Assembly (NCBI RefSeq): GCF_003473485.1
Contig: NC_053048.1
Location: 52,139,755 to 52,203,754, forward strand
Direction of reading: 5' to 3'
DNA: 64,000 nt
Source of the DNA: Medicago truncatula
Lineage: Eukaryota > Streptophyta > Magnoliopsida > Fabales > Fabaceae
In this document: positions 34,501-46,095 of the stretch, piece after piece
How positions within the stretch are numbered: the first letter of the stretch is position 1
Layout of the letters: each line of letters begins with the position of its first letter
Program-made: the position numbers and the translations under genes
The notes under the pieces: model-generated
The model's database searches: none
What the model was told of the DNA's origin: nothing
What the model saw: the letters and a program-made list of their open reading frames with translations, nothing else

Positions 34501-35401
34501 TGGAGTTTCAATTTCTGATTTTCCTCCAGTTTCTGCTGCACAAGTGAGCAAGTTACCTACAAGTAGCCAGCCTCCGCTGAATGTGGAGAATGTTCAGTCT
34601 GCCAATAAGTCCTTGGTTGAAAAGATTCGTAGTGCGCTTGATTTTGACGAAGATAGATACACTGTATTTAAAGACATATCTGCTCAATATCGCCAAGGCA
34701 CAATAGATACTGATACATATGTGGACTGTGTCCAGCAGTTTGGCCTGTTTCATCTTGTACCTGAGCTGGCAAGACTATGCCCGGATGCTCGGAAGCAGAG
34801 AGAACTTGTGGAGTCTTACAATGCTGGTTTGCAAAGAAACGCTTTCCAAGAAAATGACGGGGTTTATGGCGGCGCTAGCACCCATCGCAAGGACAAAAAT
34901 GTCGACAAGAAAGGTAAAGGTAAGTCGTTAGATGTTAGGCGGAGTAACTCCACTGATAGATTAGCAGATAGCTTTTTAAGCAGTGTTCATCAACTACAGT
35001 CAAGTTATAAACCTTCAGAAGAGAAGCTGGAGGTGCTATCAAAGGGTGCTTATCGCACTGACAAAGGTAAATTAAAAATTGAGCCGCAGATTCAAACAAA
35101 CTCTAGTAGTCAACTTAAGACTAAGCTTGGTGGGCAGACTGAAACTTCAAATGGCAGTTTATCTAATCAAAATAAGGAGGATGGGGGTGGTGGGAACAAG
35201 CAACGCAAGAAAGCTTCCAAGTTCCTCAGAGTGCGCCTTGGTGATGGTTCTGCTTCGGCCCTTCTAGATCTTGAAAACTCACGGACCACTTCTGATCCTG
35301 GAACAACAGACACTTTAAATGGCAACAATAATGATTCTGGAGTTGGGCTGCCTGTACGAGGTGTTTGGCGAAAGGGGGGAGGTCAAAAACTCTTCCCCTG
35401 A
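31565..35401 (+). CDS. HEL2/ZNF598-type RING E3 ubiquitin ligase
   Basis: Seven exons (31565-31732, 32416-32715, 32819-33027, 33130-33178, 33298-33387, 33598-33660, 33800-35401) give 826 residues. The N-terminal RING (residues 4-47: CCAVCAEPL, GPCLHREVCSTCVARL, CCICK) is followed by a set of C2H2-like zinc fingers (residues about 90-290: CSECDK ... HLFHRHKLHMCSLC, PMCEFCRTPFYGDNELYTHM, HYTCHICQR, LCEDEACLAKKFIVF). A long low-complexity region then ends in a basic patch. This order is that of ZNF598/yeast Hel2, which marks collided ribosomes by ubiquitylating small-subunit proteins in ribosome-associated quality control. Length agrees with the family. Intron 6 appears to use a GC donor (CAG|GCACGT at 33661). 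No break is seen. An inverted-repeat element lies just upstream. Confidence 0.92.
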
Positions 35402-36379
35402 TTCTGCTCGACTGTGGCTTTGAAAATTGGGCAGAATTGGCTTGTAGAAACCACAGTTAAAAAGGATTGAACATAAAGAATTGAATTTTTGCTTAGGAGG
35501 TAATCATTTCATGGTATCAAATTTGAGTTAGATTTCAAGTACAGCAAGCTGGCATGGGTATTTTGTTGTTCTGTTGAAGGCTGAATTCCATTGGCTGAAT
35601 GGGATGATTTTGGTTGGTTTGGGGTATATTTTGTTCAAGTGTTCATATGAAAGTGGGCACCAAGGGTACTGTTTGCTTTGTACTCAAGTGGTGCTTTCTT
35701 GTTTTCTTACTATTAGTGTTCCAAGTATTTACTATTTAGAGTCACAAGTCTGAATGATAGAATTCATGTCGGCCGGTGTCCTGATATGAGTACTAGAGAA
35801 ATCTATCTGAATATTTATAAAACGAACATGAACATCAAAGATTGAGTATATGCGTGGAATTTTTGGATTATACCTGCGGAAATTGTCATTAAATCTTATG
35901 TGGTTAGATGTCTATAATTAGCTTTTTAAAATTATTTGAAATGGAATTTTTCAAGAGTTTATTTGATAGCAAATGGTTGGTTTTTGGACCAATTGGATTG
36001 GGGTGGGTTAGACCAATATCATGCTAATGAGGTTTTTGGAATCCCAGACATTTTTCTCAAATTGGACCATCTCCATTATTATTTATATCTTTCTCCATAC
36101 CCTGTCCGTCTCTTAATCTCAATACTAGAGAGAGAGAGTAAGGTTGAGAGAGAGGTGTTGAGAAATAGTGAATGAAAGGATTCAAAACCCTTTTTTTAGA
36201 CGTGTTATTGAGTTATTTTCTTAATGAAAGCCGGGCTTGGTTGTTTCAACATTGAGGAATGTTGTTTTATCCCGAGGGAGAGGGAGAGGGATTGATTATT
36301 TTGTCGTATTTTTTCTAACATGAGAAAAGTATTAGGCAATTCTTTTAAATAACATTTATTATTTATTATAGAAACTTGT
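35402..36379. other. 3' UTR of the E3 ligase gene and intergenic DNA
   Basis: The first about 300 bp after 35401 are probably 3' UTR. The rest is AT-rich with a GA microsatellite near 36127-36142. No further gene. Confidence 0.5.
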
Positions 36380-38992
36380 TTAACAAGCTATGGTGACATA
36401 CATGTTATTTTCAAACTTATTTATAATTGTTGTTACCAATGCATCATAAGCTACTTCCCAAGCAGTACTAAATTCTTCGCTTCATTTGTCTCCTGCCGCT
36501 TCTTTCATCGTTTTCAGCAATGCTTCTTTAACCACCTTTGAAACAACAAAAAATATTTTTTTTAGCGGATTTACTCATAGGCAATAATAGGTAAATGTTA
36601 ACAAAGATATATATTTATTTGAACAAGGTTAAAAAAGATATATTGAAAACATTTATTTTCCTATTTAAGTATAATGAATATTTTTTAATATAAATTTGTT
36701 GTTTTTTCGTTTGAAAATGGATACAATAAAATTTGGCATTATATTAGCCTACCACAAAATGTGGATCAACAACTCCCTTCTGAATATGAATAGCACCCAA
36801 TGTAGCATCTTCCAAAACTACTTCTCCTTTTGTTCAGAGTTGTGCAGCTGAATCACACACCTATAGTTCAAAAATCATAAATACATGTCTTATGACACAA
36901 TAGTTATACTAATAAAAAAACTAAAAATACCATTAAAATTTTTATATTATTTCTAGTACTATAATGTGATTGTACATTATCAAGAAGAAAACAATTAATT
37001 CATCTTCTAAATTTAGATTTTTTGGAAGAAATTTTTAAAATTTAGTTAAGCAATCACTCTAACGGTGTAAAACTTTTTTACACGTGCATCCAATCAAATC
37101 ATGTTAAATAGATGGTAGTATATATATTTTAGAAACTAACCTAAAAAGTGACATTATAGAGTGATTTGATTGGATCCATATATGGAAACAGTTTACAATG
37201 TGCATACAAATTAATCTATATATTTCATTAAACTTCCTGTCTCTCAAATATTGTTATGAAGTTTGTGGGCCCTTTGTGTGTTTAAAGGGATGAATTGAAT
37301 TCTCTAGATACTACAATTTTTAAAGTTAGGTCTATTTGACAAAAAATAAAATAAAATGTCAATACTAATTCTGTTAGTAATAGTTAATATTATTTGAAGA
37401 ATGAAAATCAAACCATCGACATCCATTTTCTCAACTCTCCATCTAGCCACTAAATCAACCTTATATCCCCAAGGTTGTCTTACCATCAATTTTTTGATTT
37501 TTAATATATATATATGAGTTAGGATCCATTGACACCAGGTGTTAACGGATTCGTTGACACCAAATCTCAACTGTTGATCTTATTTAATCAAAGGTTAATA
37601 ATAGTGCCACATTTTTATTTATTGTGTATCCTTTTTTTTTTCAATCACACACTATTATTGTTTTTAATGATTACAAAACCTAAATTGGAAACATAATCCT
37701 ATCATAATTCTCCTTATTCTCTTGTCTGCAAAATTGAAATATTCTATAGTTGAATAATTAAAATACTTCAAAGATATTATTGTTTAGAATGAATTGGAAA
37801 TATTAGTTGTTAAATGCAATTCCCTCTATGATCTCTTCTCCTACATACTAATTGTACCAATTCAAAGCCAGTGACTTTGCTGAGATTTATTTTTTTATGC
37901 CGTAATCAGAATAAAATTGTAATGGAGTTTTCCATTCTACCAAAACCATACAATTCACTTTTTTGATATCCAATCATTTAAAAGCAAACTCATCCAATTT
38001 ATAATTTTGTTTTGAAGGAAGCTCATCCAATTGTAATTGTTATAATAAGATTGACATAAATTTCCTTCATGTGCTGCAATACATAGGAGGAGTTAAGTAA
38101 GAGGGAAAGGAGATAGAAACAAGAATAATAATATTCATAGGATCGAGGGAAGAGTAAAACAATTTTTTCAGGAGAGAATTACGAGTATCATTGCTCCATG
38201 TTTTCGGTTTGAGTTTTTCAATCACTAAAAGCAATAATTGTGTCTGAGTGATGATACACTAGAAAAAGAAACACAAATTAATTATGGGCTTTTGGATTAA
38301 AATAACTGACGGATAAGATTTGGTGTCAACGAATCCGTTGACATGTCAACAGATCCTGTCTCTATATATATATATGTATGTATGTATGTCTGAGTTCCTT
38401 AAGTCAATTTTTTTAGAGGAGTTACTTAAGCCAACTTGAGAAGCTAATACTAACATAGAAGTATCCTAATAATATGATGAAAAAGTTCTATGTGCACCTG
38501 TTAGAGCAAATATTAAGTTCCATCATTCAAAACATTAACATTATTTACACATGTATATACAAAATTAATGTTGATTTTACGAGTAACACCGATGTTGAGC
38601 CGACATTGAATGAAGAATAAAAAATAAAAAGGAAATTAATTAATTGATGTTAGATTGCACCTACCATTCCAAATTTTTTTTCAGCGTGAGCTTGAAGTTT
38701 TAGACTATTTTGAACTTCAACTGAGTCCTTTAAAAAAGAGAACATATTCCTTGCAGTAGGTATTTTCTCCAATATACTATTTAATTTAAGCAATAAAAAT
38801 ATTCACGTTAATTTACCCCATTCATTTTAATTAAAGTAAAGAATAAAAAAAAAAATAAGGAAACACAAAACCAAAACATTTTGAAAGAAATCTTACAAAA
38901 GTGTAGAACAAAACACTATGGTGAGGAAGATTATGTTTGACAGATTCCCATGAGCCATTCACCAGAGTCTCTTGCTTCTCGATGAAACTCAT
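36380..38992 (-). pseudogene. Leghemoglobin pseudogene
   Basis: Four exons on the minus strand match the leghemoglobin layout: 38992-38897 ([17 protein letters not shown] ... HSVLFYTF), 38776-38665 ([18 protein letters not shown] ... [13 protein letters not shown]), 36860-36753 (VCDSAAQL ... TKGEVVLEDATLGAIHIQKG ... DPHFV) and 36535-36380 (VVKEALLKTMKEAAGDK ... TAWEVAYDAL). Splice sites are mostly kept, and both heme-contact histidines (distal in QAHAEK, proximal in AIHIQKG) are present. It is broken by in-frame TGA codons in exon 3 (after DSAAQL, where Arg is usual) and exon 4 (after AAGDK, where Trp is usual). The exon 1/exon 2 junction also looks one base out of phase, and the C-terminus runs past the normal end. 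Intron 2 holds an 847-bp inverted-repeat element. Leghemoglobin carries oxygen in infected nodule cells, so this strongly indicates a legume. Confidence 0.9.
37516..38362. mobile_element. 847-bp inverted-repeat element in leghemoglobin intron 2
   Basis: Left end gagttaggatccattgacac and right end (minus strand) gagacaggatctgttgacat are related, and both arms share ACGGATTCGTTGACACCAAA (left about 37544-37563). It is flanked by tatatatat on both sides (37507-37515 and 38363-38371), a possible 9-bp target duplication, although the flanks are themselves AT repeats. No coding sequence inside. Probably a non-autonomous MULE-like element. Confidence 0.75.
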
Positions 38993-39071
38993 ATTTCTCT
39001 TTCTTTTTCCCTCCTTTTCTTATTTGTGTTTGTATCTTGTGGTATAAGAATTTACTTCTAATGCTTGTTTA

Positions 39072-39079
39072 TTTATATA
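39072..39079 (-). promoter_or_regulatory. TATA box of the leghemoglobin pseudogene
   Basis: TATATAAA on the minus strand, 80 bp before the ATG at 38992, shows that the promoter was duplicated together with the gene. Confidence 0.5.
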
Positions 39080-39465
39080 GAAAATCAGGAGGTGTACAAA
39101 AAAGGAGTTTATTTATTGTCATTTTTTTATTTTATTTTAAATTTGTTGGCTTGTGGAAACGTCCATTACTATTATAAAGAGTCGTGAATCTTTTCAATAA
39201 ATTAATAAAAAAAAATTAATAAATTAATAATAATATAAACACGTTTATTAAAAAAATCATTTCATCAACCCATTCATTAATCTATTGAAAAAATTTAAAT
39301 AAAGAGCGACATCTTCTAATTTTGAGATTGATTGGTGGAAAGTAGAGGGAAGAGAGAGAGAGAGATTAGTTTTCGGATGAGAAGGGAGCTTAATTTGATG
39401 GCAAAGAGGTGTGTGTTATTTATACACAAAAAATATTGTAACGTAGATGTCCATTTATTTTAAGG

Positions 39466-39724
39466 TTAATAGGTCTTTACCCCTTGTAATATAGGTCATT
39501 TTCGATTTTCCCACTGTAAAATTTTTATTTTGATTCACCCCCTTGCAAAATATTTTTGTTTTGATTTACCCCCCTAATAGGCCAAACAAAAACGAAAATA
39601 TCTTGAAAAAAAAAATAAAACTGGTTTTGTAAAAAAAAAATTACAGGAGGTGAATCAAAATAAAAATTTTACAGGGGTGAAAACCAGAAATGACCTATAT
39701 TACAGTGGGGTAAAGACCTATTAA
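39466..39724. mobile_element. 259-bp foldback MITE
   Basis: The left arm starting ttaataggtctttacccc and the right arm are reverse complements over about 85 bp each (shared parts include gtaatataggtcattt and tttttattttgattcacc), leaving a core of about 90 bp. No perfect target duplication is visible; flanks attttaagg and aattttatg are only partly alike. Confidence 0.75.
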
Positions 39725-40117
39725 AATTTTATGAAATAGAGATGATATCTACTCGTTTGAGGGGTGACATTCACGATACATTTTTATTCAAATAAATGAA
39801 ACACCAACGAAAAATATATTGATATTATTTTTAAAAAAGGGAGAGGATCTATACTTGCTTTTGTTGTTATTGTTTAATCAATGTAATATTATTTAAAAAT
39901 CAACGAATTTGCTTTGTTTATTGCAGATTCATGAATTTGTTACGACAATTTGTGTGTTTGTTTTTACTCATAATAACGGTACAAAAACAAAATCAATTAC
40001 ATAACTTAATATCCTAATAATACAACAATGATAGGTAGAAAAATATCATTAACACAATCAATGAATTAAAATAGAACCAATGACCTTTGTTATTCAAATG
40101 GACTTGTTCCTTACATA
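39725..40117. other. Intergenic DNA, no gene seen
   Basis: AT-rich DNA between the foldback element and the LINE. Nothing recognised. Confidence 0.4.
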
Positions 40118-40129
40118 ACTTATTCTCAA

Positions 40130-41795
40130 AAAAATTCATAAAAGTTTGTTGGTTGGTGTAAATGTTTATGACTCTTGGTTAACGAAAGCAGCGTCGTTGT
40201 TGAATTGTAAGGTTGGTACTTTGCCCTTTACTTATTTGGGATTGCCGATAGGTTAAAACCCGCGTCGTCTGTCTTTTTGGGAACATGTGGTTAACCCTAT
40301 TAAATCTAGACCGTCTAGTTGGCAAAGTCGGTTTCTTTCCTTTGGAGGTCGCTTGATTCTTTTAAAGTCTGTCTTGACCGCGCTACCTGTCTATGCTCTT
40401 TCCTTCTTCAAGGCTCCAGCAGGTACAATCTCTTCCATAGATTCTATTTTATCTAAAAAAAATTGGGGGGGGGGGGGGGGGGGGGGGGGAGTGAGGATCA
40501 TAGAAAAATATCTTGGGTGGGTTGGCAGAGAGTTTGTATGAGAAAGGAGTATGGTGGTTTAGGAGTTAGGCGGTTGAGGGAGTTTAATGAGGCGTTGTTA
40601 GGGAAGTGGTGTTGGAGATTACTTGTTGATCGTGGAGGGTTGTGGTATGGGGTGTTGGTTGCTAGATATGGTGTTAGGGATGGGAGGTTGGAGGATGGAG
40701 GCCGGAGTGGTTCTTTTTGGTGGAAGGAGGTTGGTAGGATTAGAGAAGGGGAGGGTGAGGGCGGTGGTGGCTGGTTCGAGAGTCGTGTGGTTAGGTGTAT
40801 GGGTGATGGGGAGGATACATTGTTTTGGCATGAGTGATGGTGTGGAGATGTCCCTTTCAGGATTCGATTTAGAAGGTTATTTGATTTAGCTTTAAATAAA
40901 TCCATTAGTGTTAAAGAGATGTTTTCTTTAGGTTGGGGGGAGGAGGGAGGGGGATGGCAGTGGAGGCGGAGGTTGTGGGCATGGAAGGAGGAGCTTCTTG
41001 CGGAGTGTAGGTTATTACTTGCTAATGTTTCTTTGCAGCCTCTTTCTTATGATGTGTGGCAGTGGCAACCAGACCCTTGTCAAGGGTACACAGTTCGTGG
41101 AGCTTATGCTTTGCTTACTAATCAAGAGGAGCAGCAGGATAGTCTTTGTGAAGATTTGGTTTGGCACAAAGAGGTTCCCCTTAAGGTGTTTATTTTTGCT
41201 TGGAGATTGATTCGAGATAGACTTCCTACAAAGTCTAATTTAGCATATCGTGATATTTTGAATTCAGAGGCATGTTTATGTGTGTTAGGGTGTGGTTTAT
41301 TGGAAGATGCTCGACATTTATTTTTGTCTTGCAGCTTCTTTGCTTCTTTATGGTCGTTGGTGAGATCCTGGATAGGCTTTGATGGTGTTGATCATTGTGA
41401 CATTTCAAATCATTGTGCACATTTTGCTTTTTACACAAGTGGTTTGAAAGCAAGGAGATCCTTTCTTCATCTAATTTGGTTATTGACGATGTGTGTTATC
41501 TGGAATGAAAGAAATAATAGGATTTTTAAGCAAAAAGAAAGTTCATTAATGCAATTATTAGATAAAGTAAAGTATCAGTCTTTATGGTGGCTGAAAGCTA
41601 GTAAGGTTGTTTTTGTGTTTGGTGATCAGATGTGGATGTCGAATCCATTGTCCTGTTTAGGCATTGGTTAACATTTTGTTGTATCTTGTAAACTGCGTGT
41701 TTCGTTTTAAGTAGTTTTTTCGGTAAACCTTGTGCTGAAAGGGCTATTTTAGCAATGTTAATATAATCCATTTTTGCCTGTTCTAAAAGAAAAAA
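40130..41795 (+). mobile_element. 5'-truncated L1-type LINE with target duplication
   Basis: Flanked by acttattctcaa at 40118-40129 and 41796-41807. The sequence encodes the C-terminal end of reverse transcriptase and what follows in plant L1 elements: FTYLGLPIG, then SRPSSWQSRFLSFGGRLILLK, then EYGGLGVRRLREFNEALLGKW, and a zf-RVT region (WHKEVPLKVFIFAWRL, RDRLPTKSNL, CVLGCG, HLFLSCSFFASLW, IWNERNNRIF). It ends in an A-rich tail. Several stops and frame changes make it inactive, and a G25 tract lies in the middle. It represents roughly the last third of a full element. Confidence 0.9.
40465..40489. repeat. G25 homopolymer inside the LINE
   Basis: Twenty-five consecutive G bases, at the point where related LINE proteins read a short Trp-Gly-Gly. 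In one frame the protein continues as poly-Gly into SEDHRKISWVGW, so the tract probably expanded from GG codons by slippage. The true length may vary or be mis-sequenced. Confidence 0.9.
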
Positions 41796-42238
41796 ACTTA
41801 TTCTCAAGGTAAAAAAAGGTGAAAATTGCTTTTTTGACATAGAAAACTTCATAAAGACATAAGTAAAATACATTTATGTCCTCAGCGGCAGTTAACAGCC
41901 GTTCAAGATTACGCCGGCAGTTAACATCCGCTGGGGTCAGCGGCAGTTAACTGCCGCTCACACCAGTTAGCAGAATCAGTGCAGCCTACACTGGTTTTTT
42001 CCAGGAAATTTGTCCTGTTTTACCTATAATTTCAAACGGCAATTCAGGAGGAAATCAAACCTAAACAACAACATCCAACAATCACAAACATCAATATTTC
42101 ATAGTTTATCAATTATTCGGTAACATTACACAAAACCGATAATGCGTTAACGTTTCACAATTGATTAAAATCCGTTAAATTTTCCACATTATGCAACACA
42201 TTATACGCAATGTACATGAATTACTAATAAATGCGAAA

Positions 42239-42241
<3 letters not shown>

Positions 42242-42282
<41 letters not shown>
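42242..42282. repeat. AT dinucleotide microsatellite
   Basis: About 20 uninterrupted TA units in the 3' non-coding part of the MULE. Confidence 0.9.
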
Positions 42283-42287
<5 letters not shown>

Positions 42288-44280
42288 TTAAATGTTAGTT
42301 ACATATCACCCAAAAAAATTGATCATTATATATCCCAAAAAATATGTCGGCGCGTATCGACCAAATAACGGATTAACACCGACCAAAAAGTGTCATATTT
42401 CATCTAACAAAAGCAAATCATCTAAATGTTCCAGAACATCTTCAAATTCTTCATTTTCTTTAACCGGAGTGTCATCAAACATAATTGGATTGTCTTCATT
42501 TGTTGGTTCTTTTGGTGGAACCGGTCTCTCTTTGTCCTCAATCTCCATGAGTACTCAGAAACGATCGTGTTGATCCAAGAATTCATAATCCCATGTTTTT
42601 GCCTCATCGCTCCTATGATTTCTCCACTCCGTGGATGATGGATGTAGTGGAAAACCATCTTTCAACTAAAGAAGGACAAAATGATTTGGGATTAAACCAA
42701 GGCAAATCATGTTGCCTTTCGGATTAACCGGAGGCGCACCTCTAAGTGGGAAAAAAGTCTCGGAGACTCTAATATCAAGGGTAGTCATCTCCACCGCCGA
42801 CCTATTGTAACAAGATGCAACGATGTGTCTCATATCCGGGAATGTCAACCATTTGTCGGGAGGTGCAAAGCTACTAGGATTTTTGAGAGGATGCAATCCA
42901 TCCAAAATGTAGTTGTAACGGTCGGCGCTCGCATATACCTCGATGTATTTGTTCCTATGCTCTTTCAACTCTTTAATAAGTGCTCTCTGCACTATAACAT
43001 GACTTTCTTCCATCAAACCCACGCGTTCGGCAATAGCCCTAAACCCACAATGTTTGTCACCAATAACATCCACAATTCCCTCAATGTATGGTCTCATTAA
43101 TTTTGGCATGTAATACATAAGATTCAATAGATCATAATTTCTTGAAACCAAGTTAGGCTTAGGAACCGGAACCGGAGAAATGCCAATGCGAGCACCTTTT
43201 CTTTTAGGTTTTGAAGATTTTTGTCGTGGTGAAGATTGACTTTCCGGATGTTGAGAATCAATAGTCTGCCACTTAGATGGGATCCTACGTGTAGTTTTGA
43301 TTTTTTTGGGAGCTCCTTTGGTTGGCACCCTTTTTGGAGGTGGTGACAACATTGTGGTCTCCGGAAACGCTAACAACCGCATACCCTCTTTGATTTCTAG
43401 TTTCATTTGGAATGGAACTCTTTCGAGACGTTCTTGGATACCACACCACTCCTCCGCGACCGAAAACAAATCTTCATTACTTTCTTCTTCACCCATATAC
43501 AACTTATGCCAATGCGAGTGTATCTCATCCAATCGAATGGGCTTGTTGTGACAGATTTTCATAGCAATGAAGCATGCACAAGGTAGGCCATATGACGTCC
43601 TTTGAACACAACCACAAGTTTTCTTCTCGATGCACAAGGTTTTCCTAGGACGCGCTTCTTCCACAAAAATAAAGTTCATGGCTTGTCTAGACATGTGACC
43701 CCCAACCCGTAGTACAAAGTGACATCTTTGTACCTATGTTCCAAGACCGTAACGCTCCTACCAAACGATGATTGTATCTCCCAAAATTGATTTGCCAACA
43801 TCTCATCTATTTTATGCCAATAAGTACCCAAATCACCTTTGGAGGTGGACAAATATTCCTTCACCGCACCATGAGCTCCTTCAACTCTATTTATGGTCTT
43901 ACACCCAAGATGTAGCACAAGGTCCGTCCATGCCCTCACTAGTTTGTCCTTAAAAGGCTTCAAAATGGTAGTTTCAACATATTCAAGAAACTTTGGATGA
44001 TCCTTACAAGCATCTTGGAATTCCACTAGATTACCCGCATATAACTCTTGAGTAGGAGATTCAACCAATTTTTCCCATGCATCAAATATGGTATCAACTA
44101 ACTTACTATGACTCTCCTCGTCGACAATCTTCTTTTGCCCATCTGTAACGCCCTCTCTAATTATTTGATTATTTTTAATGAGTTTAGAATACACTTATAT
44201 GATTTGTATGATTTATATGATTTATTTTGATGAGTGATATTTTGTTATGATAAATGTTAGTATTTATTAGTATAATATAT

Positions 44281-44720
44281 ATGTTATTTGATTTAGAAAT
44301 ATATATATGTTATTTGATTTAGAAATATATATATGTTATTTGGTTTAGAAATATAAATGTTATTTGATTTAGAAATATATATATGTTATTTGATTTAGAA
44401 ATATATATATGTTATTTGGTTTAAAAATATAAATGTTATTTGTTATAGAAATACATATGATTTGTTGCAGAAATAAATGTGATTTGTTATAGAAATAAAT
44501 GTTATTTGTTGTAGAAATACACATGATTTGTTATAGAAATAAATGTTATTTGGTGTAGAAATACACATGATTTGTTGTAGAAATATATGTTAATTTGTGT
44601 AGAGATATATGTTATTTTGTGTAGAAATATATGTTATCTGGTGTAGAAATATATTTCTTATTTGGTGTAAAAATATATATATGTTATAGAAATATATTTG
44701 TTATAGAGATATAATTGTTA
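44281..44720. repeat. AT-rich minisatellite in the solo LTR
   Basis: About fifteen imperfect units of 20-27 bp built on gttatttgatttagaaatat, decaying from perfect at the left to diverged at the right. Confidence 0.85.
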
Positions 44721-46023
44721 TTTGTTGTATAAATATTATATATATATATATATATTAGAATAGAATATTGAGATTTTGGTAGGCAATCTAATATATTTTT
44801 GTACTTAATATAATATATTTTGGTACTCAATTGATATATTTAATTACTAGATCTAATAGGTGCATTACTTGTTTCCAAAGTTTCTCACTTATTAGTTGTA
44901 AATTATCTCTATAAATAGAGAACTCACACAGTTCATTCTACACACCGAAATTCACAGTTGATACTTCCTGTGCTTTTCTTCTCTTCTCCCTCTTTTGACT
45001 TGTGTTGACGAGTCTTTCTTCTTTTTCTACTCCTTTCTGTCCCTTCGGAATTAAAAGTGTTCTTAAGACCATAATCCCTCTTCGGTTTAATATACTTTTA
45101 GATAAGAGAAAGCGGTAGAGTCCTTCGTCGATCAATCCAAAGGTAAGGGTGAGACTAACTTTGCAATTCTATTAAGTATGTGAATCAATGGTTAGGTTTA
45201 ACATGATGTAGGATGAGTTTTTGAGGAATTGAAAAGTAGGTTAAAATTGTAGAATTAATGAATAAACGGTGGAAACTTGTTAAAAAGATGTAGAAACTGT
45301 CCTTAGACCTTAGATAATGATTAAGATGATTTGATGATATTTATAATGTTATATAATTAGATATATATTGCATGAATTATGTTTAATGATTGAGATGTTG
45401 ATGACGTGCATTTGTAATTGTTATATATGATGATTATCATTATTGATTGATGCTATTTTGTTGTTGTGATGAATATGATTTACTTTGATGATATGATTAA
45501 TGAGAGAATATTATATACTGTGAATTAATGATTAAATGCATTACTTGAAATATTATTGAATGATCAAGATGTTGAAATGAATTGTTATTAAGCTTGATAT
45601 GAATTGATTATGCTGCAATTGTTGTTAAACTAAGTTGCATGAGTTGTTGTTGATTATCATTTGATATTGTTATATCTTGAGATGTTTACGTGTCGCCTAT
45701 GTTGCTGTTGTTGGTTATGTGAAATATTTATATGACTTATGTGGAAGATGTATGATGTTTAAGTTGTTGATACTTTATATTAATATTGTTATGTTGTGAA
45801 TTGTTTGTACTGTTTCTGTTGCTATTATGAACTGCTAAGTTGTTTATAATGTGATTTAATGATTAAATGCATTACTCGAAATATTATTGAATTATATTAG
45901 GAGCTTTGTCCTCCGCACGATTATTAGTATGAATAAGTTGATGATGAACTCCAAATTATTGGATGTATAAGTGATAAGTTGATTAAGGTGTCTTGTCGAT
46001 AGAGTCCATGCATTAGCATTCAT

Positions 46024-46095
46024 TGAGCTTTGTCCTCACCACGATTAGGAGCTTTGTCCTCCGCACGATTAGGAGCTTTGTCCTCCGCACGATTA
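46024..46095. repeat. Triplicated 25-bp motif in the solo LTR
   Basis: Three head-to-tail units of ggagctttgtcctccgcac plus gatta, with one further copy at about 45899-45925. Confidence 0.85.

Noticed and set aside
40498-40905. Proline/serine-rich minus-strand frame in the LINE
   Set aside because: Shadow of the LINE coding strand, created by its G-rich composition.
44938-45135. Small frame in the solo LTR
   Set aside because: No homology recognised; lies in non-coding LTR sequence.
46024-46095. CRISPR-like array
   Set aside because: Only three contiguous 25-bp units without spacers, inside a plant LTR; an ordinary tandem repeat.
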